39,373 bases of DNA from DAOMNN01 sp050486545 (GTDB lineage: Bacteria > Pseudomonadota > Gammaproteobacteria > Burkholderiales > Rhodocyclaceae), in NCBI GenBank assembly GCA_050486545.1, contig JBJHDM010000030.1, forward strand, positions 1-39,373, written 5' to 3'. Positions 33,431-39,373 of the stretch are shown here, piece by piece. Both the position numbers and the translations under genes were made by a program. Every line of letters begins with the position of its first letter. The first letter of the stretch is position 1. The notes under the pieces were generated by a model. That model saw only the letters and a list, made by a program, of their open reading frames with translations. It ran no database searches and was not told the DNA's origin.

Positions 33431-33495
33431 CACATCGAACCCGGTCCGGCGCCCCTCGCGTGCAATGAGGGAAGGCCTCGGCTATCTTGATCGCC

Positions 33496-34431
33496 ATGAC
33501 CGAAGCGAATGGTCCCCTGTCGTTTCTGCTGAGCGATGAGCACCGCGAGGTCTATCCTCGCGAACTCGTCGCCCGATTCCCGCACGTCGCCAGACGCCTG
33601 GAGGAACTCTGGAACGACGCCGACGCGCTCGCCGACTGCTTCTCCGACCTCATGGTTCCGCGCCGGCCCAATCGGCAAGGATTCCCCGCGGAGGTCGCGT
33701 CCGAGATCTTCGCCCTCAGCATGGCATACGACCGGATCGGACCGATCCGGCCCGGACTGCCGAACAACGGCCCGCCCGGAGAGGTCAATCCGTACCACTG
33801 GGAACGGGAACGGGCAATCCGCGAACTCGACCGGCTCGGCATCCCTCTCACGATGGCCGGCTTCACACGCGCCGCCGAAGCAGGTGACCGCAGGATCTGC
33901 GGTCTGTTCGTCAGTGCCGGATTCGACATCGACGCACGCGACGCCCGCCACTGGACACCGCTGATGATGGCCGCCTTCAACGGGCACGAGACCCTCGCAC
34001 TGGAACTCATCCACCATGGCGCCGACATCGAGGCCTGTGATCACGCGGGCTACGCGCCCATGCACTGGGCGGCGTACAACGGCTACCGTCAGGTCACGAA
34101 ACTGCTCCTGACCAAGGGCGCCGCAGCCGATGTCTCCAGCAATGCCGGCATCACCCCACTCCTGCAAGCCGCCGCCCGCGGTCACGTGGACACCATCGCC
34201 CTGTTGCTCGAGCATGGCGCAGACCCCAACGCCACGGCTCGCGACGGCTCCACGCCCCTGCTCAAGGCCGTCGCCAACGGCCGCCTGCCCGTCGTCCGCC
34301 AACTCCTGGAGGCCGGCGCGTCGACCGAGGCGACGATGAAGGACGGTACGACACTGCGCGAGATCGCCCGCCGCGCCAAGGATCCTCGTGTCGGCGCGCT
34401 GATCGGGGCGGTTTCACGCACACGGCCCTAG
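33496..34431 (+). CDS. Ankyrin-repeat protein (cytoplasmic)
   Basis: A 311-residue protein. The first about 115 residues are a unique, acidic, non-repeat domain (PLSFLLSDEHREVYPRELV and a WERERAIRELDRLGI helix). Then come about five ankyrin repeats (about 120-300) with typical cores such as HWTPLMMAAFNGHETLALELI, GYAPMHWAAYNGYRQVTKLLL, GITPLLQAAARGHVDTIALLL and GSTPLLKAVANGRLPVVRQLL. Ankyrin repeats bind protein partners; the target is unknown. ATG 33496 is preferred over TTG 33487. It follows the unknown-function gene by 65 bp and may be co-transcribed with it. A dyad lies downstream at 34443-34487. Confidence 0.88.
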   Translation: MTEANGPLSFLLSDEHREVYPRELVARFPHVARRLEELWNDADALADCFSDLMVPRRPNRQGFPAEVASEIFALSMAYDRIGPIRPGLPNNGPPGEVNPYHWERERAIRELDRLGIPLTMAGFTRAAEAGDRRICGLFVSAGFDIDARDARHWTPLMMAAFNGHETLALELIHHGADIEACDHAGYAPMHWAAYNGYRQVTKLLLTKGAAADVSSNAGITPLLQAAARGHVDTIALLLEHGADPNATARDGSTPLLKAVANGRLPVVRQLLEAGASTEATMKDGTTLREIARRAKDPRVGALIGAVSRTRP

Positions 34432-34442
34432 ACATGCCGTAA

Positions 34443-34487
34443 GGAAGACGGCCGGGCCCCGAACACCCCTTCTACAGGCCGTCTTCC
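34443..34487. terminator. Bidirectional dyad between convergent genes
   Basis: An 11-bp perfect inverted repeat GGAAGACGGCC (34443-34453) / GGCCGTCTTCC (34477-34487) with a 23-nt loop. It lies between the ends of the convergent ankyrin and DUF6448 genes. No T-tract follows, so it may act as a bidirectional or Rho-helped terminator. Confidence 0.45.
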
Positions 34488-34539
34488 CCGCCGCCGCGGG
34501 CGACAGGGAAGACGCAGGCTGGTTGGAACGGGTCCGGGT

Positions 34540-35145
34540 TCAGTGCGCGTGGCCTCCATGGTCATGCGCATGGGAGGCCGAGATTGCGGTGTGGACACCC
34601 TCCAGGTAGTGAACGTACTGGACGTAGGCATCCACGAACGCGCGACCGTCGGCAACGCTGTTTCCGGCTTGCGCCTTGGCTTCCTTTGCGACGGCAAAGC
34701 GCTCGTGGGCGGTATCGGCGAACTTGCGGGCGATCTTCGACACCAGGGCGTCGACGTCTCCCGTCTCCAGCGCCGCGTCCGCGGCCTTGACTGCCGGGTC
34801 GATGCCGCCGGCGGGCTTGATGCCGGTGTACGGTGCGCCTTCGGCAGCGCGATGGACCTCGACAAGGGTCGCGAACAACTGGAGATCCGCGAACTCCTGG
34901 GCATCGCCGCCGTGCTTGCGGACACGCACCGCCTTGTCGAAGGTGGAGCGGATCCGATCTTCATCGGCCTGCGGGACCCACTTGAGCAATGGCGTGACGT
35001 CATTGCGCGACAGCGCGATGCGTGCCTCCTCGATCACCGGACCGTCGAGGGCATCGCAATGGGCCGCGGCATTGCCGATCCAGGCGAGATTGAGGGCGGC
35101 AACAGCAGCCAGGGCGTACAGGTTCTTGCGAAACATCGGTTTCAT
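34540..35145 (-). CDS. Exported DUF6448-type protein with His-rich C-terminus
   Basis: A 201-residue protein. The signal peptide (KNLYALAAVAALNLAWIGNAAA, about 7-28) is followed by HCDALDGPVIEEARIALSRNDVTPLLKWV (about 29-57), then IRSTFDKAVRVRKHGGDAQEFADLQLFATLVEVHRAAEGAPYTGIKPAGG, and DAYVQYVHYLEGVH, which is the DUF6448 pattern. The C-terminus SHAHDHGGHAH carries several histidines and could bind metal ions. The family has no established function. Start ATG 35145 has an AAGGAG Shine-Dalgarno. The upstream region carries two dyads (see 35170-35278), and the next gene upstream is a membrane AraC regulator in the same direction. Confidence 0.82.
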   Translation of the reverse strand: MKPMFRKNLYALAAVAALNLAWIGNAAAHCDALDGPVIEEARIALSRNDVTPLLKWVPQADEDRIRSTFDKAVRVRKHGGDAQEFADLQLFATLVEVHRAAEGAPYTGIKPAGGIDPAVKAADAALETGDVDALVSKIARKFADTAHERFAVAKEAKAQAGNSVADGRAFVDAYVQYVHYLEGVHTAISASHAHDHGGHAH

Positions 35146-35169
35146 CGGAGTGCTCCTTGCATTGAAGTA

Positions 35170-35278
35170 TGTCGAACGGTTGCAGGAAGTGCCCCCGTCC
35201 GCGGGATGGAGCCCGCCGGAATGGAAGCGCTTCCTTGACCTCAATGCTAGGGATCCGGACGTCGCCGGTCGTTCGACA
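35170..35278 (-). promoter_or_regulatory. Palindromic operator-like sites upstream of DUF6448 gene
   Basis: A perfect 12-bp palindrome GGAAGCGCTTCC (35223-35234), in the context ATGGAAGCGCTTCCTT, resembles LacI-family operators. It is flanked by a widely spaced inverted pair, TGTCGAACG (35170-35178) and CGTTCGACA (35270-35278), 91 bp apart. All lie within the 241-bp gap between the DUF6448 and AraC genes. No LacI-family gene is in the window. Confidence 0.45.
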
Positions 35279-35386
35279 AACGGAACTCGTACCCGTCGAC
35301 CAAGCCCGACATAACACTTATGAATCAACAGCTTGATGGTTCGATTTCGGTGGTGCGGAAAGTCGAACCCGTCATGCGCCGAGGAA

Positions 35387-36520
35387 TCAGGATCGGGCGG
35401 CCCGGTACTGGCTCGGCGTCTGGCCGGTAGCCTTCTTGAAGGCCGTGTTGAACACCGATTTCGAGTTGAATCCAGCGTCGTACATGATGGCCAGAATACT
35501 CGCGGCGTTGGTCGCATCGCCGAGGCGCCGCTTCGCCTCCTCCACGCGATAACCGCTGACGAACTCAAAGAAGTTCTGCCCAAACCCCAGGTTGATCGTC
35601 CGGGAAAGTTCGCGCGCCGGCACGGACAACTGCCGCGCAAGCTGGTCCACGGTGAGATTGGGGTTGAGATACGGCCGCACATCGACCATGTGCTGCCGGA
35701 GTCGCTCGATCAGCCCGGCGTCCGGTGGCGTCGCGCTGGCGGCCTCGCCGTCCTCGTCCGCGAGTTCCGCCTCTTCGCTGCTCAGTCCAGAAAACACCAT
35801 CGGCTGACGCAATGCATTGAGGTGCAGGACGTTGATGAACAGGAAACCCGTCGCCGCGCCGATCGCAACCACCCACTCGGCCCCGGCATCGCTGCGGATG
35901 ACGTGGGCGGAAAGACAGTAGAACATGCTGACCGTCCACACCACCGAATAGCCGATCAGCAGCACCCGCAGCCACGCGAGCTGCTTGGTTTCCACTTCGG
36001 AGAACACCTTGCGTACCGCCTGGCCGAAGCGTCCGATGGTACGGATCGTCGCATACAGATAACCGAGGAACACGAGGTGGATCGCCACGGCCAGCAGGGG
36101 CGAGGTCAGCACCCCGGGGTGATCCCGCTCCATCAGGATCCTCAGCTTCACATCAGTCGGCTGAAGATAGTACTCGACCAGGAAGATCGCCGACACGATC
36201 CAGAAAGGCAGGGTGTGAATCGCGTGCTTTGCACGCAGCCGGAAGTCCCGGTACATCAGCGATCGGGCATAGAGGAACAGCGCACCCGCCTGCAGCAGTC
36301 CGAACAGCGTGCCGAGATAGGCCAGGTTCGGATGCTTCAGCGCCATGCCGCTCCCGTACAGAAAAATCTCGGCCAGCCAGGCACCAAAACAGACAACGGT
36401 CGCGGACAACAACCGGTTGCTCAGCAGCCCGACGTTCGACGGCAGCAACAGAAAGACCGCCAGCGCCAGAGACTGGATGATGCTGGTGAGGAGAACTACT
36501 TCGCCGAGACCCAGGTACAT
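35387..36520 (-). CDS. AraC-family regulator with membrane-spanning N-terminal half
   Basis: A 377-residue protein. The N-terminal about 235 residues contain seven hydrophobic helices (for example EVVLLTSIIQSLALAVFLLL, YLGTLFGLLQAGALFLYA, FWIVSAIFLVEYYL, LRVLLIGYSVVWTVSMFYCL and WVVAIGAATGFLFINVL). The C-terminal AraC domain (about 275-375) has two helix-turn-helix units: LTVDQLARQLSVPARELSRTIN and AASILAIMYDAGFNSKSVFNTAFKKATGQTPSQYR, the second being the AraC signature. It therefore probably senses a membrane or periplasmic signal and controls nearby genes such as the DUF6448 gene. A GGAA-type weak Shine-Dalgarno precedes ATG 36520. Confidence 0.92.
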   Translation of the reverse strand: MYLGLGEVVLLTSIIQSLALAVFLLLPSNVGLLSNRLLSATVVCFGAWLAEIFLYGSGMALKHPNLAYLGTLFGLLQAGALFLYARSLMYRDFRLRAKHAIHTLPFWIVSAIFLVEYYLQPTDVKLRILMERDHPGVLTSPLLAVAIHLVFLGYLYATIRTIGRFGQAVRKVFSEVETKQLAWLRVLLIGYSVVWTVSMFYCLSAHVIRSDAGAEWVVAIGAATGFLFINVLHLNALRQPMVFSGLSSEEAELADEDGEAASATPPDAGLIERLRQHMVDVRPYLNPNLTVDQLARQLSVPARELSRTINLGFGQNFFEFVSGYRVEEAKRRLGDATNAASILAIMYDAGFNSKSVFNTAFKKATGQTPSQYRAARS

Positions 36521-36865
36521 GCGCTATTCCAACACGAAACCAACCCGTGAGTATGGGTCCGGCTAACATCCGTGTGCGATCAAAGCGAAGTCAGATACGG
36601 GTCGGGCGACCGAGTTCCCCTCCCGAGACCGCCGCCGTGCAATCGGATTCCCGGATCGATGCAAGACGCCTCGGACCGACATGGAAATACGGGCCAGACG
36701 TGCACACCATCGTCGAATTGCGGTAAGTTATCGGACAACTCGACGGAGAGCCGCAGCCTCGACCGGCGCGCCGAAGAACGCCGGAAGCACGCGCAAGGCG
36801 TGCGTCTCGCGCGGCCCTCATGGCATCGCATCGTCCCGAATCCGCAATGGCGGGGGAGAACGGCC
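36521..36865. other. Divergent intergenic region between AraC and mobB
   Basis: 345 bp with no open frame that looks like a gene. The stretch near 36720-36745 (GCGGTAAGTTATCGG) is locally AT-richer. A small hairpin GCACGC..GCGTGC lies near 36788-36804. No clear promoter hexamers or riboswitch fold could be identified. Confidence 0.5.
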
Positions 36866-37411
36866 ATGGAAGTGATCGGTTTCGCGGGCTGGTCGGGCAG
36901 CGGCAAGACGACGCTGGTCGAGCAGGTCATCCGCATCCTGACCGGGCGCGGCATCGCGGTGTCGCTGGTCAAGCACGCGCACCACTCCTTCGACGTCGAT
37001 CATCGCGGCAAGGATTCGTGGCGGCACCGTCAGGCCGGCTGCCGCGAGGTCATCGTCGGCTCGCGCAACCGCTGGACGCTGATGCACGAGTTGCGCGACG
37101 AACCCGAGCCGTCTCTCGATACGCTGCTCGCGCACCTTTCCCCATGCGACATCGCACTGGTCGAAGGCTTCAAGCGGGCCCCGATCCCCAAGATCGAAGT
37201 CTTCCGCGAGGGCTTTCGCGATGGCGCGTGCGAAGCACTGCTGTTTCCGCGGGATCCGTACGTCATCGCGGTCGCGACCGATTCGACCACGCTCGATACC
37301 GGATCGCTCCCACTGCTCGACATCAATGCGCCGGACACGGTCGCGGATTTCGTCGTCGCACGCTGCCTCGGCGAAGCGGCACGAGTCGCCGACCGCATCG
37401 CGGGTCTTTGA
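36866..37411 (+). CDS. mobB: Molybdopterin-guanine dinucleotide biosynthesis adaptor MobB
   Basis: A 181-residue GTP-binding accessory protein for MobA, which adds GMP to molybdopterin to form the bis-MGD cofactor of the DMSO-reductase class. Walker A is GWSGSGKTTL (about 7-16), followed by VSLVKHAHHSFDVDHRGKDSWRHRQAG (about 32-58), VIVGSRNRW, and VEGFKRAPIPKIEVFR, all MobB signatures. Length is normal. The start ATG 36866 has GGGGGAGA upstream; the frame is open to 36572 but only this part is family-like. The next gene (Rieske-like) starts 20 bp later in the same direction, so the two may be one operon. Confidence 0.95.
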   Translation: MEVIGFAGWSGSGKTTLVEQVIRILTGRGIAVSLVKHAHHSFDVDHRGKDSWRHRQAGCREVIVGSRNRWTLMHELRDEPEPSLDTLLAHLSPCDIALVEGFKRAPIPKIEVFREGFRDGACEALLFPRDPYVIAVATDSTTLDTGSLPLLDINAPDTVADFVVARCLGEAARVADRIAGL

Positions 37412-37431
37412 TCCGCCTGTTCGCAGCCGTC

Positions 37432-38136
37432 ATGGACCGCCGAAGCTTCTTCCGTACCTGCTCCGTTGGCGCCGGCCTGCTCGCGGGCGCCGTCCCGGCC
37501 TTGCCGTCCGGGACGAGCGCGCGCCGCTATGCCCGGGTGCGCCTGCTCGACGATCACGGCGAGCCCTTGCGCATCGGCGCACTGCACCCCGGGGCGGCGT
37601 ACGTGTTCCCCTACCCCTACGCCACGACGCCCTGCTTCCTGATCGACCTCGGGCGCGCGGTCGCCGGCCGAACCGGTCTCGCAACCGAAGCCGGCGAACG
37701 CTACGACTGGCCCGGTGGCGTCGGGCCCGTGCGGTCGGTGGTCGCGTACTCGGCGATCTGCGCGCACAAGATGGCGCACCCGACGCGGACGATCAGCTAT
37801 ATCACCTATCGCGGCCCCCGCGAACCGGACGAACCCGAAACCGGCGTCATCAGCTGCTGTGCCGAGAACAGTCGCTACGACCCGTTCGCAGGAGCGCTGG
37901 TGCTTGACGGACCGGCCCCGCAGCCGCTGGCCACGATCCTGCTCGAGCACGATGCCGAGCGCGACGAACTGCATGCGGTCGGCACGCTCGGCGGAGAGAT
38001 GTTCCAGCGCTACTTCGCCGAATTCGAAACCCGCCTGCGTATCGAGCACCCGAACGCCGAACCGGACCAGGCACTCACCGACGACGTGGTGGTTCGGCGG
38101 ATCGAGGACTTCAGCGCCAACGTCGTCTCCTGCTGA
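37432..38136 (+). CDS. Tat-exported Rieske-like iron-sulfur protein with an altered ligand
   Basis: A 234-residue protein starting with a Tat signal, MDRRSFFRTCSVGAGLLAG (twin Arg at 3-4). The Rieske-like core has C110-x-H112 (SAICAHKMAHPT) and a second motif SCCAENSRYDP (141-151). In standard Rieske proteins the second half is C-x2-H; here C143 is followed by A-E-N146, so the fourth ligand is Asn, not His. The flanking GPREPDEPETGVIS and GPAPQPLATILLEHD fit the Rieske fold. Two adjacent cysteines (142, 143) could provide alternative ligands. It follows mobB by 20 bp, suggesting a molybdoenzyme partner, but none is in the window. A TTG start at 37408, overlapping the mobB stop, is possible but less likely. 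Confidence 0.75.
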   Translation: MDRRSFFRTCSVGAGLLAGAVPALPSGTSARRYARVRLLDDHGEPLRIGALHPGAAYVFPYPYATTPCFLIDLGRAVAGRTGLATEAGERYDWPGGVGPVRSVVAYSAICAHKMAHPTRTISYITYRGPREPDEPETGVISCCAENSRYDPFAGALVLDGPAPQPLATILLEHDAERDELHAVGTLGGEMFQRYFAEFETRLRIEHPNAEPDQALTDDVVVRRIEDFSANVVSC

Positions 38137-38161
38137 CGGCGGCTGACCGGACCGGGGCGGT

Positions 38162-38818
38162 TCAGCGCTCGAGCAGGCGCACCAGTTCCGCATGGTGGCC
38201 ACGGCGCGCGAGCACGGTCGCCGTGACACCGGCGGCATCCGTGGCCTGCGGGTCCAACCCGAGTTCGAGCAGGGCCTCGGCCATCGCGCGGTCGCCGCGA
38301 TCGGCCGCATGCATGAGCAGGGTCCAGCCGTAGACGTCGCGACGCTTTGGATCGGCACCCAGCTCGACCAGCGCACGCACGCTGTCGACGTGCCCCTTTG
38401 CGGTCGCGAGCAGGAGCGGCGACCAGCCATGGCGCACACGATGATCGGGATCGGCGCCGGCCTCCACGAGCGTCCGGATCGCATCGACGTGTCCACCGAC
38501 CGCGGCATACATCAGCGCGGTGCCGCCCTTGGGATTGCTGCGATCGACCTGTGCGCCGTACTGCAGCAACAGGCGGATGACGGAAACCTGCCCCGTTTCG
38601 GCCGCCCACATCAGCGCCGTCTTGCCCTCGCTCTCACCCCCACGGGTCGCTGCCTCGGGCGACACCCCCTGGTCGAGCAGGATCGCCACCCGCCGGACCT
38701 GCCCGTCGACGATCGCATTCAGCAAGGCCTGACCCGATGCCGCCACGGTGCCGACCCCGGCACCGATCAGGACGATCACGAGCGACAGCTTCAGGAGCCG
38801 CCGGAGAAGCACGATCAT
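38162..38818 (-). CDS. Exported ankyrin-repeat protein
   Basis: A 218-residue protein with an N-terminal hydrophobic segment (LLKLSLVIVLIGAGVGTVAASG, about 8-29) that acts as signal peptide or membrane anchor. It is followed by about five ankyrin repeats (about 30-210): GKTALMWAAETGQVSVIRLLL, GGTALMYAAVGGHVDAIRTLV, GWSPLLLATAKGHVDSVRALV, GWTLLMHAADRGDRAMAEALL. A periplasmic ankyrin protein could act as a binding scaffold, as for AnkB-like partners of catalase, but no partner is visible here. Start ATG 38818 or GTG 38821, with a GGGAGG just upstream. Convergent with the Rieske-like gene, 25 bp apart. Confidence 0.88.
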   Translation of the reverse strand: MIVLLRRLLKLSLVIVLIGAGVGTVAASGQALLNAIVDGQVRRVAILLDQGVSPEAATRGGESEGKTALMWAAETGQVSVIRLLLQYGAQVDRSNPKGGTALMYAAVGGHVDAIRTLVEAGADPDHRVRHGWSPLLLATAKGHVDSVRALVELGADPKRRDVYGWTLLMHAADRGDRAMAEALLELGLDPQATDAAGVTATVLARRGHHAELVRLLER

Positions 38819-38933
38819 CACCCTCCCGAAAAGGGGTTGCCGACCTTGAAAGGGATAGCAGATGCGGCGACCACCCGCAAGGCGGGGGTCTCCATCCCGA
38901 CGCCGGGTATCCGCGACGGATCATGCGACCAGC

Positions 38934-39083
38934 GTAGGGCGGCTTCGCGAAGCAAGCCGCCAGTCGGTGCTTGAAACCCGACAAACGTCGGAATTCGTCG
39001 GCCTTCGCCGGTTCGTTTCCCGGCCGCCTTGCGCTTCGTCGCGCATATTGGTGGATTGCGCCTTCGGCGCGAATCCACCCTAC
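38934..39083 (-). repeat. Palindromic intergenic repeat, copy B
   Basis: 150 bp from GTAGGGCGG (38934-38942) to CCACCCTAC (39075-39083), inverted relative to copy A. Internal parts (for example TGGTGGATTGCGCC near the right end and the CGGTGCTTGAAACCCGACAAAC stretch in the middle, positions 38964-38985) match copy C closely. Each end can fold as a hairpin (GGCTTCGCGAAGC and GATTGCGCCTTCGGCGCGAATC). Confidence 0.85.
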
Positions 39084-39115
39084 GCTGGGTATCTGCGATG
39101 GAGCATGCGACCGGC

Positions 39116-39264
39116 GTAGGGCGGCTTCGCGAAGCAAGCCGCCAGTCGGTGCTTGAAACCCGACAAACGCCGGAATTCGACGGCCTTCGCCGGTTCGCTG
39201 CTCGACCGCCGTGCTCTCCTTGCGCACATTGGTGGATTGCGCCTTTGGCGCGAATCCACCCTTG
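39116..39264 (-). repeat. Palindromic intergenic repeat, copy C (tandem with B)
   Basis: Starts with GTAGGGCGG (39116-39124) and ends CCACCCTTG (39256-39264), the TIR differing from copy B's CCACCCTAC. The repeat period from copy B is 182 bp. The 33 bp before each copy (38901-38933 and 39083-39115) are also nearly identical, so B and C arose by tandem duplication of a 182-bp unit. Confidence 0.85.
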
Positions 39265-39272
39265 TATTATTC

Positions 39273-39311
39273 ACTCACTCCCGCTGAAGTCGCTCTTCGG
39301 TGGGAGTGAGT
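39273..39311 (+). repeat. Long hairpin with 17-bp stem
   Basis: ACTCACTCCC plus GCTGAAG (39273-39289) pairs with CTTCGGT plus GGGAGTGAGT (39295-39311) around a 5-nt loop TCGCT, with two G-U pairs in RNA. No T-tract follows. The sequence ATCCACCCTTG stands on both sides (39254-39264 and 39325-39335). Confidence 0.6.
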
Positions 39312-39373
39312 CGCCGGACGCCGTATCCACCCTTGGTCCTGGAGGCCGTGTCGTAGATTCCTGCGCCGGCGGC

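Larger units (their letters stand above)
38819..39373. other. Non-coding end of window: repeat-rich region
   Basis: 555 bp with no gene. It holds two tandem copies of the palindromic repeat (38934-39083 and 39116-39264), a 33-bp spacer sequence repeated before each copy, a degraded copy end near 38891-38908, and a long hairpin at 39273-39311. Short open frames here are translations of the repeats, not genes. Confidence 0.8.

Noticed and set aside
36521..36865. Molybdenum-cofactor riboswitch upstream of mobB
   Set aside because: No Moco RNA motif stems could be drawn; only a minor 6-bp hairpin is seen.
38934..39264. Short open frames with similar protein text (ending AACFAKPPYA)
   Set aside because: They are translations of the palindromic repeats, found in different copies and orientations, not genes.
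38901..39264. Possible CRISPR array
   Set aside because: The period is 182 bp, repeats are 150 bp, and spacers are themselves repeated; there are no cas genes.

Overview
The window is a GC-rich (by eye about two-thirds G+C), densely coded proteobacterial chromosome segment. The recC-recB-recD order, ModE with two Mop/TOBE domains, UbiX, MutY and the c-di-GMP proteins fit a betaproteobacterium (Rhodocyclales or Burkholderiales-like) or a close gammaproteobacterial relative. No rRNA, phage, plasmid or CRISPR locus is visible, and no order-level marker fixes the taxonomy.

Layout. 0-3.3 kb: tRNA-Gly(CCC) with a terminator hairpin, a flavin reductase-like gene, mutY, and a tandem-HD protein with an HD-GYP domain. 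3.3-8.8 kb (minus strand): a nitronate monooxygenase-like gene behind a PsrA-like operator, then livH-livM-periplasmic binding protein-ubiX-Lon-domain protein. This set lacks the two ABC ATPases. 8.9-14.1 kb: a UPF0126 channel-like membrane protein, one copy of a roughly 150-bp palindromic repeat, a large CACHE-HAMP-PAS-GGDEF-EAL protein, and a short AsmA-like protein whose 3' end overlaps it convergently. 14.3-19.4 kb (minus): an MBL-fold hydrolase and a molybdate locus modE-modA-modB-modC that ends with a TupA-like (tungstate) binding protein. A ModE-like operator overlaps the modE promoter, and modE looks leaderless. 19.5-20.2 kb: a Phd/PIN toxin-antitoxin pair. 20.2-23 kb: a fused SpmA-SpmB-like membrane protein, a 0.6-kb non-coding stretch with a 12-bp inverted-repeat element, and an exported DUF151 protein with a C-terminal PDZ-like region.

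23-31.8 kb (minus) is recC-recB-recD, joined by 4-bp ATGA overlaps. 32-38.8 kb holds a 469-residue conserved protein of unknown function, an ankyrin protein, a DUF6448-type exported protein with a histidine-rich tail, an AraC regulator with a membrane-spanning N-terminal half, mobB, a Tat-exported Rieske-like protein with a substituted ligand, and an exported ankyrin protein. The last 0.5 kb is non-coding: two tandem copies of the palindromic repeat and a long hairpin.

How the genes fit together. The mod/tup locus supplies molybdate and perhaps tungstate, and mobB acts in guanine-dinucleotide Mo-cofactor synthesis, so the cell very likely uses molybdoenzymes. The liv-type uptake genes linked to ubiX (prenylated FMN for UbiD decarboxylases) suggest, as inference, aromatic or organic-acid uptake. 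The HD-GYP and GGDEF-EAL proteins belong to c-di-GMP signalling. No obvious complete new system is encoded here. The best candidates for a second look are the Rieske-like protein, the exported DUF151-PDZ protein, the 469-residue orphan, the DUF6448 / membrane-AraC locus with its palindromes, and the repeat family.
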